From Caballeronia sp. SBC1 (GTDB taxonomy: Bacteria; Pseudomonadota; Gammaproteobacteria; Burkholderiales; Burkholderiaceae): 64,000 nt of DNA. Shown here piece after piece: positions 36,418 to 44,622 of the stretch. Made by a program: the position numbers and the translations under genes. The stretch spans positions 3,782,001 through 3,846,000 of the forward strand of contig NZ_CP049156.1 of the NCBI RefSeq assembly GCF_011493005.1. The letters are read 5' to 3'. Position 1 is the first letter of the stretch; every line of letters begins with the position of its first letter. Under the pieces are notes generated by a model that did no database searches, had not been told where the DNA came from, and saw only the letters and a list, made by a program, of their open reading frames with translations.

Positions 36418-37839
36418 TTAATAGCGGTAGTGGTTCGGCTTGAACGGACCCATCTTGTCCACGCTGATGTAGTTCGCCTGATAGTCCGAAAGCACGGTCA
36501 GTTCAGCGCCAATGCGTCCAAGATGCAGGCGCGCGACCTTTTCATCAAGGTGCTTCGGCAAAACATAGACCTTGTTTTCGTACTTGTCGCCGTGCACGAA
36601 CAGTTCGATCTGAGCGATCGTCTGATTCGTGAACGATGCCGACATCACGAACGACGGGTGGCCCGTTGCACAACCCAGATTCACCAGACGCCCTTCGGCC
36701 AGCAAGATCACACGCTTGCCATCGGGGAAAATGATGTGATCGACTTGCGGCTTGATGTTTTCCCACGTGTACTGGCGCGTGGAGGCAACGTCGATTTCCG
36801 AGTCGAAGTGACCGATATTGCAGACGATTGCGTTGTTACGCATCGCCTTCATGTGGTCATGGCCGATCACGTGGAAATTGCCCGTAGCGGTCACGAAAAT
36901 GTCGGCCTTGTCGGCGGCATATTCCATGGTCACCACGCGGTAGCCTTCCATTGCTGCCTGCAGTGCGCAGATCGGGTCGATTTCCGTGACCCACACCGTT
37001 GCGCCCAGACCGCGCAGCGATTGCGCGCAACCCTTACCCACATCGCCGTAACCGGCCACGACCGCGATCTTGCCGGCGATCATGACGTCGGTCGCGCGCT
37101 TGATGCCGTCCACCAGCGATTCACGGCAGCCGTACAAGTTGTCGAACTTCGACTTCGTGACCGAGTCGTTCACGTTGATGGCGGGGAACGGCAGGCGCCC
37201 TTCCTTTTCCATCTGATACAGACGATGCACGCCCGTTGTGGTTTCTTCCGTCACGCCCTGAATATGCACGAGGCGCTTGGAATACCACGTCGGGTCGATA
37301 TCGAGGTGAGCGGCGATCGACTTGTACAGCGCGACTTCTTCTTCGTTTTCCGGCTTGGCAATGACCGAGCGGTCCTTTTCTGCCTTCGAGCCGAGGATCA
37401 GCAGCAACGTGGCGTCGCCGCCGTCGTCGAGGATCATGTTGGCGAATTCGCCGTTCGGCCATTCGAAGATGCGGTGGGAGAATTCCCAGTATTCGTCGAG
37501 CGATTCGCCCTTGAATGCAAACACCGGCACGCCGCCTTGCGCAATGGCCGCGGCAGCATGATCCTGCGTCGAGAAAATGTTGCACGATGCCCAGCGCACG
37601 TCCGCGCCGAGAGCGGTCAGCGTTTCGATCAGCACGCCGGTCTGGATGGTCATGTGCAGCGAACCGGCAATACGCGCGCCCTTCAGCGGCTGCGATGCCT
37701 TGTATTCCTCACGCGTTTGCATGAGGCCGGGCATTTCCGTTTCAGCGATGTTCAGTTCCTTGCGGCCCCAGGCAGCAAGAGACATATCGGCGACGAGGAA
37801 ATCTTTGTTCGAGTTTGAATCGAGAACTGCGGCGTTCAT
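36418..37839 (-). CDS. ahcY: Adenosylhomocysteinase (SAH hydrolase)
   Basis: 473 aa. Hydrolyses S-adenosylhomocysteine to homocysteine and adenosine using bound NAD. Conserved blocks include [42 protein letters not shown], the NAD-binding [28 protein letters not shown] and the C-terminal KPNHYRY. The ~40-residue insertion common in bacterial enzymes is present. ATG 37839 lies 5 bases after AGGAGG; a GTG one codon upstream is the alternative. A SAH riboswitch precedes it. Confidence 0.97.
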   Translation of the reverse strand: MNAAVLDSNSNKDFLVADMSLAAWGRKELNIAETEMPGLMQTREEYKASQPLKGARIAGSLHMTIQTGVLIETLTALGADVRWASCNIFSTQDHAAAAIAQGGVPVFAFKGESLDEYWEFSHRIFEWPNGEFANMILDDGGDATLLLILGSKAEKDRSVIAKPENEEEVALYKSIAAHLDIDPTWYSKRLVHIQGVTEETTTGVHRLYQMEKEGRLPFPAINVNDSVTKSKFDNLYGCRESLVDGIKRATDVMIAGKIAVVAGYGDVGKGCAQSLRGLGATVWVTEIDPICALQAAMEGYRVVTMEYAADKADIFVTATGNFHVIGHDHMKAMRNNAIVCNIGHFDSEIDVASTRQYTWENIKPQVDHIIFPDGKRVILLAEGRLVNLGCATGHPSFVMSASFTNQTIAQIELFVHGDKYENKVYVLPKHLDEKVARLHLGRIGAELTVLSDYQANYISVDKMGPFKPNHYRY

Positions 37840-37878
37840 CACGCCCTCCTTTCTAATGGAAAAATATAGAAATTTGAC

Positions 37879-38006
37879 GTGAGCGCCGTTCGATGCGGTG
37901 GTTCAACAAGCGCTTACTGGTCTGAAAGCGCTGTCACTCCGTCCGATTGAATGCTTCGAGCCTGGCGGCCTTCGTTGTTGAAAGCCGTCGCAACGCTCCT
38001 CGAAGC
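37879..38006 (-). promoter_or_regulatory. S-adenosylhomocysteine (SAH) riboswitch
   Basis: On the minus strand the leader opens with a perfect 8-bp P1 stem (GCTTCGAG at 37999-38006 with CTCGAAGC at 37953-37960). Inside are the diagnostic core GAGGAGCGTTGCGACGG and GCCAGGCTCG, and about 60 nt later AACGGCGCTC (37881-37890), which supplies the 3' pseudoknot strand of this class. It ends ~40 nt before ahcY. SAH riboswitches turn on expression when SAH accumulates; this fits ahcY as the target. Confidence 0.9.
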
Positions 38007-38114
38007 GAGTTGGGATTGTAGCAAATTGGGATGACGGAAGCGCGTTTGAGCATGGGCTTTGTTTTACCCGCGCCCACGGTAAATCCTCATGCGCGGGCGA
38101 GAATCCCGCGCGCC

Positions 38115-38837
38115 TCAGAAAGGCAAAAAGGCCAATGCCGGAGCCAGTAACACCATGACGACGCCGGCGATCATCATCGTCAGGCTGGCGACTACGCCCT
38201 CTTCACTGCCGAGTTCGCGCGCTTTCGCCGTGCCCACGGCATGGGCCGCAGCGCCAAAAAGCGCACCGCGGGCCAAGCGCGATCGTAGAGGCATGAGCGC
38301 CAGGACAATTTCGCCAAACAGCATGCCGACCACGCCCGTCGCGATCACGAATAGCGCGGTGAGATCTCTGGGCGCATGAAGCTTGTCGGAGACAGCGAGC
38401 GCAAATGGCGTCGATACGGATCGAGTAGCGAGGCTACGCTGCAGTTCCGGCGACAAATGCAGCAATTTCGCCAGCATCAAAGAACCGCCGACCGCCACCA
38501 GAATCCCAACCGTCACTCCCACCGATAACGACAACCAATGCTTCCTCAGCAATTGCCGATATTCGAAAATCGGCACGGCGAACGCAACGGTGGCGGGGCC
38601 GAGCAGCCACATGAGCCAGCGGGTATCGGCGAAATAAACGGGGTACGGAATGCGCGCGCACAGCACCACAGCCACCAACGCCGCCGGAACCGTCAGCAAG
38701 GGCGAGAGCCAGGGGCGCGGGAAACGGGCATAAAGTCGCTTCGACGCGAAATACAACACCACGGTCAGCACGAAACATCCCGCCGCGATCGGACGCGCGG
38801 CGGCATCGGCGAATAGGAAGTCGTAGAAATAGGTCAT
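38115..38837 (-). CDS. lrgB: LrgB/CidB-family membrane protein
   Basis: 240 aa with six to seven hydrophobic helices. Family blocks WLMWLLGPATVAFAVPIF, TPFALAVSDKL, FVIATGVVGMLFGEIVL and GAAAHAVGTAKARELGSEEG are all visible. It pairs with the LrgA/CidA-like gene 19 bp upstream. Such pairs are holin/antiholin-like proteins in some bacteria and carry small metabolites in others; I cannot decide. It lies upstream of the riboswitch on the same strand. Confidence 0.9.
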   Translation of the reverse strand: MTYFYDFLFADAAARPIAAGCFVLTVVLYFASKRLYARFPRPWLSPLLTVPAALVAVVLCARIPYPVYFADTRWLMWLLGPATVAFAVPIFEYRQLLRKHWLSLSVGVTVGILVAVGGSLMLAKLLHLSPELQRSLATRSVSTPFALAVSDKLHAPRDLTALFVIATGVVGMLFGEIVLALMPLRSRLARGALFGAAAHAVGTAKARELGSEEGVVASLTMMIAGVVMVLLAPALAFLPF

Positions 38838-38856
38838 CGCGATAGCACCAAAACGG

Positions 38857-39351
38857 TCAGGCGCGGGCCGCGTGACGAGCGCTCCGCGCGCCCGTCAGGC
38901 GGCGTAATTCCAGCCAGCGTTCGAACTTCGAAGCCCGTTCCACGGCAAACGCCACGGCGACCATCACCATCAGCGTGCCGACCACCACGACCAGCGCCAG
39001 ACGCCAGCCGTCTTCACGGAACAACCCACCGTACTGAACGGCCGCAACCGTGGCCGGAATGAAGAACAGCAACATGTCGGTGAGCAGCCAGTCCGCGCCG
39101 GCCTTGACCCAGTGCGGCGCAACGCCGCCGCAGAACAGCAGCGCGAGCAACATCAGCAACCCGACGACACCACCCGGCACTGGCAAGTGGAAGGTGCGTG
39201 CAACGAAATCCGCAACCAGCCAGATTGCGGCAAGTCCGGCACTCTGCAGCGTGATGCGCACCAACTTGCCAAGCGCGCTACGCGACTGAGCGGTAACGCC
39301 CGCGTTGGCGGAACCTGTTGATGAAGGAAAAACGTCGGCAGGAAGCGACAT
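38857..39351 (-). CDS. LrgA/CidA-family membrane protein
   Basis: 164 aa with four hydrophobic helices. The family motif is LPVPGGVVGLLMLLALLFCG, followed by GADWLLTDMLLFFIPATVAAVQYG. The ~25-residue N terminus is Ser/Ala-rich and may be partly untranslated. First gene of the lrgAB-like operon, divergent from a LysR regulator whose control of this pair is inferred. Confidence 0.88.
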   Translation of the reverse strand: MSLPADVFPSSTGSANAGVTAQSRSALGKLVRITLQSAGLAAIWLVADFVARTFHLPVPGGVVGLLMLLALLFCGGVAPHWVKAGADWLLTDMLLFFIPATVAAVQYGGLFREDGWRLALVVVVGTLMVMVAVAFAVERASKFERWLELRRLTGARSARHAARA

Positions 39352-39444
39352 GACAGACCTTTGAACTCACCAATAAGGGTTAACCTTCACCCAAATATAG
39401 CGCGCGCCACATCATAATAAAAATGACTTAAACTAATAAAATGC

Positions 39445-39459
39445 ATTCCAATCTGGAAT
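39445..39459. promoter_or_regulatory. Candidate LysR-type binding site
   Basis: ATTCCA-ATC-TGGAAT is a perfect 6-bp inverted repeat in the 120-bp region between the divergent LysR and lrgA-like genes, 12 bp before the LysR start. Size and symmetry fit a LysR-family box; its closeness to the LysR start suggests autoregulation. Binding is inferred. Confidence 0.45.
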
Positions 39460-39471
39460 TCAAGGATTTGT

Positions 39472-40425
39472 ATGGAATTGCGATCGTTGCGGTATTTCGT
39501 CGAAGTCGTGAAGCAAAAAAGCTTCACCGGCGCGGCAGAAAAAATGTTCGTCACGCAGCCCACCATCAGCAAGATGGTGAAGTCGCTCGAGGACGAAATA
39601 GGTTCGCCACTGCTGCTGCGCGAGAGCCGCCAGATGGTTCTCACCGACGCCGGCCAGATCGTCTATCAGCGCGGACTGGAAGTGCTTGCGGCGCACGCGC
39701 AACTCGAAGCCGAACTCAACGATCTCGGCAAACTGGGGCGCGGCACGCTCACGATCGGGATTCCGCCCATGGGCGGATCGCTGTTCACGCCGGCCATTGC
39801 CACATTCAAGAAGCGCTATCCAAAAGTGGAGCTGAAGCTCTTCGAGCGTGGCTCAAAGGCGATCGAGGCGGCGCTGATCGACGGAGAACTGGAGCTTGGC
39901 GGCGTGCTGCAACCAGTCGACCTCGCCATGTTCGACGTACTGCCGATCAGCCGCCAACTGCTCTGGCTCGTCGCGCCAAAAGGCTCGCGCTGGGATACCG
40001 TGGCGGACGTGACGCTCGCCGATCTCGCGCCAGAGCCGTTCGTGTTCTACGGCGAAAGCCTGGCTTTGTCCGATCTCGTGCTCACCGCGTGCCGCGAAGC
40101 GGGGTTCACACCGACTATCGTGGGGCGTAGCGGCCATTGGGATTTCATGGCGGCGTTGGTGCAGGCGGGCGTCGGTATTGCGTTACTGCCGGCGCCGTAT
40201 TGCCGGCGGCTCGATGTCAACGCATTCACCTGCCGGCCGGTGGTCGCGCCTGAAATTCATTGGGACATGGCGGTGGGCTGGCGGCGCAACGGCTATTTGT
40301 CGAACGCGGCACGGGCGTGGCTGGAGGTCGTGCGGCAAACACTGCCGGCCAATCTCGGCGATGACTTCCTGCAAGGCCCGGCTGAACGATTTCCGGCGCG
40401 CGTGCGCAACGCCGCGCCAAGGTAG
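39472..40425 (+). CDS. LysR-family transcriptional regulator (CidR-like)
   Basis: 317 aa. The N-terminal helix-turn-helix (about residues 1-60) reads MELRSLRYFVEVVKQKSFTG then AAEKMFVTQPTISKMVKSLE, the standard LysR pattern; the C-terminal part is the periplasmic-binding-like sensing domain starting at RGTLTIGIPPMGGS. AAGGA precedes the ATG. Divergent from lrgAB, as CidR is from cidAB in Gram-positives, so it is probably their activator. The ligand is unknown. Confidence 0.9.
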   Translation: MELRSLRYFVEVVKQKSFTGAAEKMFVTQPTISKMVKSLEDEIGSPLLLRESRQMVLTDAGQIVYQRGLEVLAAHAQLEAELNDLGKLGRGTLTIGIPPMGGSLFTPAIATFKKRYPKVELKLFERGSKAIEAALIDGELELGGVLQPVDLAMFDVLPISRQLLWLVAPKGSRWDTVADVTLADLAPEPFVFYGESLALSDLVLTACREAGFTPTIVGRSGHWDFMAALVQAGVGIALLPAPYCRRLDVNAFTCRPVVAPEIHWDMAVGWRRNGYLSNAARAWLEVVRQTLPANLGDDFLQGPAERFPARVRNAAPR

Positions 40426-40448
40426 CCCGTCACCAAGCGCCATAAAAA

Positions 40449-40486
40449 AAACACCCTGTCTCGCTCGCGCGGGACAGGGTGTTTTT
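40449..40486. terminator. Bidirectional Rho-independent terminator
   Basis: ACACCCTGTC (40451-40460) pairs with GACAGGGTGT (40473-40482) around a 12-nt loop; a run of A residues lies to the left and TTTTTGTT to the right, so it works on both strands. It sits between the convergent LysR gene and the DUF937/OmpA gene. Confidence 0.9.
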
Positions 40487-40531
40487 GTTGCTACGTTAGT
40501 ACCGAACCCTTCGTGGCGTCCGGTCAGTCGA

Positions 40532-42199
40532 TCATTCCTGCACAGCGAAGTCGATCCGGCGGTTCGCGAAACGTCCGCTGGCCGTTGCGTTATCGGCGAT
40601 CGGGTGGGCATCGCCGAAACCTTGCGCCGTCAGCGAATCAGCAGAAACGCCATGCTTCACGAGGAACGCGCGAACTGCTTCCGCCCGCTTCTTCGACAGC
40701 GCCAGATTCGTGCTGGCCGGGCCGACATTGTCCGAGTAACCCCCCACGCTCAACTTCACGGTCTTGCCCTTTGCTTCGCACGCCTTCAGCACTTCTGCCG
40801 ATTTCGCCAACGCCAGTTGCGCGTCTTGCGGCGGTACGTCGGAACCCGTGCGGAAATTGACGACTTGCAGGTTCAGCACCTTGGCGACATCGGCGGCCGA
40901 GCAATCATCGCTCAACGAGGCGAACGCGCTCATGAACGATTCCTTCGCGTTTTCGACCGCTTGCTTGACGTCGAACGTGCCGATGGTAAAGCCAGCGCCG
41001 AACAACGTCTTCAGCTTGTCCATCCAGCCGTTGCGCACGTCGGCAGCCGAGCCGCTCAGCTCGATCTTCTCACCCGACAACTTGGCTTCCGCGCCCGGCA
41101 ATTGCATCAGCGGCAACAGGCCGTCGAGCTTGTCGAGCCAGCTAGCCGGCTTGGTGTCCGGATCAACGGAAATGGTTGCGTTCAAATGGTCCGCGCCGAA
41201 CTTCGCCGTCAGTGCGGCGAGCAGCTTGGCCTTCTCTTCTTCGCTGCCGACCGTTGCTTGAATAGTCGGTGCGCCGAGCTTGTCGACGGTGAACGTCAGC
41301 AGTGCGTCCTTGGTAGGCGCAGGTGCGGCAGCGGGTGCCGACGCCGGGGCGGGTTCTGAAGCGACCACCGGAGTCGATGAAACCACTGCCGCGGCGGCGG
41401 ACGCTGCAACAGGAGCCGCAGCGGGTGCCGGTTCGACTGCAGTCTGGTTGCCGCAGCTACGGCCGAACAGCAACGCGAGCAACGCAAGAGCGGCGGCGAC
41501 AGCCAGCCACCACCATTTCTTCGATCCAGCCTTCTCTTCCATCACGATCTTGTCGAGCGAAGGGTTGATACCGGACGATGCGCCGACAGTTGACGGGTGT
41601 TCAAGATGCGACGACACCGCTTTCATCTGCGCCGCGACGCCGGACAGGAAACTGCCCGCGCCGCCCAGACCCAGCGCGCTGGCGACTTCTTCCGTCATGC
41701 TTGCCTTCACCATTGGCAACTGATGGCCGAGGAGCGTGGGCAACTGGCCCACATTGCCGCCGGACTTCGTGAAGTAATGCTTCAGCACGCCGAACAATGC
41801 GGTCGTGACGATGCCGCCCAATGCATGCGTGGCGCCAACCGATACGCCGGTCTTCGCTGCCACTGCATTGCTCAGTGCGTTCACGCGCTCTTCCGATGCC
41901 ACGCCGGTCGCGAGCCGCGTACCCGCCGCGAGCAACGACTGCAGGCCGTCGCCGTGGACGAGTTGCGGAAGCATTTCGACGATATTGGCGTTCGCATCCG
42001 GCGACATGATCGACGCGAACAAGCTGCGCGCGCCTTCAGGCGATGCGGCTTTGTTCATCAGCGACCCGACGAGTGCCGGCGCGATCATGCCGACCACGCG
42101 CTTCGCCGCTTCGGGAGCGACGCCCAATTTTGTAGCGAGTTGTTGCAACACGCTTTCGGTCAAAGCGCCCTGTACTAGCTGAATAACATTGATGCTCAT
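40532..42199 (-). CDS. DUF937 (YidB-like) - transmembrane - OmpA C-terminal fusion protein
   Basis: 555 aa. Residues ~1-195 are a DUF937/YidB-like helical domain (VIQLVQGALTESVLQQLATK). A single membrane helix WWLAVAAALALLALLFG lies at about 229-246, followed by an Ala/Pro/Val-rich linker. A BON-like repeat region follows (about 290-420, with ATVGSEEEKAKLLAAL and KLSGEKIELSGSAADVRNGW). The C terminus (about 437-555) is an OmpA peptidoglycan-binding domain with GYSDNVGPASTNLALSKKRA and AQGFGDAHPIADN. The soluble head faces the cytoplasm and the OmpA part the periplasm. Role unknown, perhaps envelope anchoring. Confidence 0.85.
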   Translation of the reverse strand: MSINVIQLVQGALTESVLQQLATKLGVAPEAAKRVVGMIAPALVGSLMNKAASPEGARSLFASIMSPDANANIVEMLPQLVHGDGLQSLLAAGTRLATGVASEERVNALSNAVAAKTGVSVGATHALGGIVTTALFGVLKHYFTKSGGNVGQLPTLLGHQLPMVKASMTEEVASALGLGGAGSFLSGVAAQMKAVSSHLEHPSTVGASSGINPSLDKIVMEEKAGSKKWWWLAVAAALALLALLFGRSCGNQTAVEPAPAAAPVAASAAAAVVSSTPVVASEPAPASAPAAAPAPTKDALLTFTVDKLGAPTIQATVGSEEEKAKLLAALTAKFGADHLNATISVDPDTKPASWLDKLDGLLPLMQLPGAEAKLSGEKIELSGSAADVRNGWMDKLKTLFGAGFTIGTFDVKQAVENAKESFMSAFASLSDDCSAADVAKVLNLQVVNFRTGSDVPPQDAQLALAKSAEVLKACEAKGKTVKLSVGGYSDNVGPASTNLALSKKRAEAVRAFLVKHGVSADSLTAQGFGDAHPIADNATASGRFANRRIDFAVQE

Positions 42200-42529
42200 T
42201 TAAATTGCCTTTTCCTTACTTGCGTGAATTGCGCTAACTGCCCAGAGTGAGCGAAGCGGATTATAGGTTCGGCATTTAACAAATAAGGACTTCGGATTAA
42301 AAATCGGAAATACCTCAAAGAAGAATGTTTGAGACGGTTCTCAAAACGTCTTGGATTACTCATGAATGTCGTCGCATTGATGCGGTAATCGAAGCACAAA
42401 CCTTGAATGAACGTTAATTCGCACTATTCGGTTTAATTGACGAAAGCGTGCTACATGACGGCGATCAAGGTTTTTGCAAAAATTGAGACAAGCGGGCAAA
42501 CTGAATAAACGCATGACGGAGGCAACGCG
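42200..42529. other. 330-bp intergenic region between divergent OmpA-like and aidB genes
   Basis: AT-richer than the flanks and without a supported gene. GGAGG ends 7 bases before the aidB ATG. A weak inverted repeat GAGACGGTTCTCAAAACGTCTT around 42331-42352 is visible. Promoters for both genes must lie here; I cannot assign -35/-10 pairs with confidence. Confidence 0.4.
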
Positions 42530-44221
42530 ATGCCCTCATCCAGCTACGGCCAAACGCACGAAGTCACGAACCAGACCCCGCCGCTCGAGCGTTACAACGC
42601 GCTATCGAGCGACCCGGCGCTGGTCAGCGCTATCCAACGCGAAGGCGCGGCGTGGCACCTCGACACACTCACCCGCGACGGTCTGGCGCTCACCCATCCC
42701 GATATCCTTGCGCTCGCCGACCTGGCCAACCGGCATACACCCGAACACCATCCGTTCAGCGCACGCGGCGAGCGTATTGATGCAATCGAATTCCATCCGG
42801 CGTGGCATACGCTGCTTTCAATGTTGCGCGAGCAGGGCCTTCATTCGCTGCCGTTCGAAACCGCTTCGCCGAAACCCGGCTCCATGGCTGCGCGCGCCGC
42901 CGGATATTTTCTCCACGCGCAACTGGAAAGCGGTTCGCTGTGCCCGCTGACCATGACCTTCGCCAGCATTCCCGTTCTGCAACAGGAGCCTGCGTTGTAC
43001 TCGAGCCTGCGAGAGCAATTGCTCTCCCGCCAGCACGATCCACGCGATATTCCGCTCAGCGCCGGCAAGCAGTCGATGATGATCGGCATGGGCATGACCG
43101 AGAAACAGGGCGGCTCGGACGTGCGCAGCAATCGCACCCGCGCGATCGCGACGGGTGCGGGCGGCCGAGGCGGCGAATATCGGCTGATCGGCCATAAGTG
43201 GTTCTTCTCGGCACCTCAATGCGACGCCCATCTCGTCCTTGCGCGCACCGGCGATAACACCCAGGAAAACAGCCCGGTTTCCTGCTTCTATGTCCCGCGT
43301 TTCGCGCCGGATGGATCGAAGAATGCCGTGCAGATCCAGCAGCTCAAGGACAAGCTCGGCAACCGCTCGAACGTCAGCAGCGAAGTCGAATTCCTCGACG
43401 CCTACGGCGTCATGATTGGCGACGAAGGGCGCGGCGTACCCACGATCATCGAAATGGCGAACTTCACGCGTCTCGATTGCGTGATCGGCAGCGCCGCATT
43501 GATGCGCGCCGCGCTGATCCAGGCGGTTCATCACGCGCGGCATCGGCGGGTGTTTGGTGCAAAACTCATCGACCAGCCGCTGATGCGCAACGTTCTTGCC
43601 GATCTCGCGCTGGAATCCGAAGCGGCCACCGTGCTGTTCATGCGGCTCGCGGGCGCATTCGAGAATTCCGCAAAGCCGGAAGAACGCGCGTGGCGTCGCA
43701 TCGTGACGCCGGCAGCGAAGTTCTGGGTCTGCAAGCGCGCGCTGGAATTCACCGGCGAGGCAATGGAGGTCTGGGGAGGGAACGGTTATGTCGAAACGGG
43801 GCCGATGGCGCGGTTTTATCGCGAGGCCCCGGTGAATTCGATCTGGGAAGGGTCGGGGAATGTGATGTGCCTGGACGTGCTGCGGGCGTTCGAGCGCGAA
43901 CCCGATGCAGCCCATGCGCTGTTCGATTCGTGGCAGGCGGTGGCGGGTGAGCATCGCGTGCTCGGTGACGCGCTGAACACGCTGCACGCCATGCTGCGCG
44001 GCGATCCGGCCACGCGTGAAGCATCGGCGCGGGGAATCGCACAGCAACTGGTGCTCACCGCGCAAGGGATTCTGCTCGCGCAGCACGCGCCAGCCGATGT
44101 GGCGGCGGCGTTCATGGAGACCCGTCTCGGCGATGCCCGGGGTTCTGCGAATTGCGTGTATGGAACGCTGCCGGCAACGTTCGTTTTCAAAGCGGTGATC
44201 GAGCGTGCGTTCGCGGGGTAG
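42530..44221 (+). CDS. aidB: AidB-type acyl-CoA dehydrogenase family protein
   Basis: 563 aa FAD protein. MIGMGMTEKQGGSDVRSNRT and the late APVNSIWEGSGNVMCLDVLR are the signatures of AidB, the alkylation-response member of the acyl-CoA dehydrogenases; CSAxKFW-type CKRALEFTGEAMEVWGGNGY lies between them. The length (AidB ~540 aa) includes the extra C-terminal helical domain that binds DNA in E. coli. It may protect DNA or destroy alkylating agents; its own dehydrogenase activity in the family is weak. No ada-like regulator is next to it. Confidence 0.9.
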   Translation: MPSSSYGQTHEVTNQTPPLERYNALSSDPALVSAIQREGAAWHLDTLTRDGLALTHPDILALADLANRHTPEHHPFSARGERIDAIEFHPAWHTLLSMLREQGLHSLPFETASPKPGSMAARAAGYFLHAQLESGSLCPLTMTFASIPVLQQEPALYSSLREQLLSRQHDPRDIPLSAGKQSMMIGMGMTEKQGGSDVRSNRTRAIATGAGGRGGEYRLIGHKWFFSAPQCDAHLVLARTGDNTQENSPVSCFYVPRFAPDGSKNAVQIQQLKDKLGNRSNVSSEVEFLDAYGVMIGDEGRGVPTIIEMANFTRLDCVIGSAALMRAALIQAVHHARHRRVFGAKLIDQPLMRNVLADLALESEAATVLFMRLAGAFENSAKPEERAWRRIVTPAAKFWVCKRALEFTGEAMEVWGGNGYVETGPMARFYREAPVNSIWEGSGNVMCLDVLRAFEREPDAAHALFDSWQAVAGEHRVLGDALNTLHAMLRGDPATREASARGIAQQLVLTAQGILLAQHAPADVAAAFMETRLGDARGSANCVYGTLPATFVFKAVIERAFAG

Positions 44222-44280
44222 CTAGGGGGATAGTTTCGGGGAATAGCTTGGGACAGTGCGGAAACGCAACGCTCGATGAA

Positions 44281-44622
44281 TCAAGCCGCGCGGCTACGCC
44301 CCTTGCGCACTGGAATTGCCGGGTCCACTTCGGGCGGCGGTCCCACCTCCACTCCGTTTTCCAGCCGATACAACCACGCGAGCAGTTCTGCCACCGCCTG
44401 ATAAAGCGCCGGCGGGATGCGCGAGTCCAGGTCGACCTGCATCAGCAGCGACACCATCTCCGGCGATTCGTGCACATACAGCCCCGCGTCCTTTGCGCGC
44501 TGCACGATCATTTCCGCCACCAGCCCGTAGCCCTTCGCGACCACGCGCGGCGCGGCATCGGGGTTTTTGGTGTCGTAGGTGAGCGCGGTCGCCTGTTTGC
44601 GCGAATCGTTGCGCAGACTCAC
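44281..44622 (-). CDS. Orphan FlhB C-terminal-domain protein (EscU/YscU/FlhB family)
   Basis: 113 aa that correspond only to the cytoplasmic C-terminal domain of FlhB: ALTYDTKNPDAAPRVVAKG, VAEMIVQRAKDAGLYVHESP and IPPALYQAVAELLAWLYRL. The membrane part is missing and the autocleavage NPTH motif is replaced by NPDA. Such stand-alone proteins (FhlB/FlhX-like) can replace the cleaved FlhB-C fragment in some species. It overlaps the FliK-like gene by 4 bp, so substrate switching with FliK is a reasonable inference. Confidence 0.85.
   Translation of the reverse strand: MSLRNDSRKQATALTYDTKNPDAAPRVVAKGYGLVAEMIVQRAKDAGLYVHESPEMVSLLMQVDLDSRIPPALYQAVAELLAWLYRLENGVEVGPPPEVDPAIPVRKGRSRAA

Noticed and set aside
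42818..44086. Long open frame antisense to aidB
   Set aside because: The sense gene has the full AidB signature; the antisense product is low-information and Arg/His-rich.
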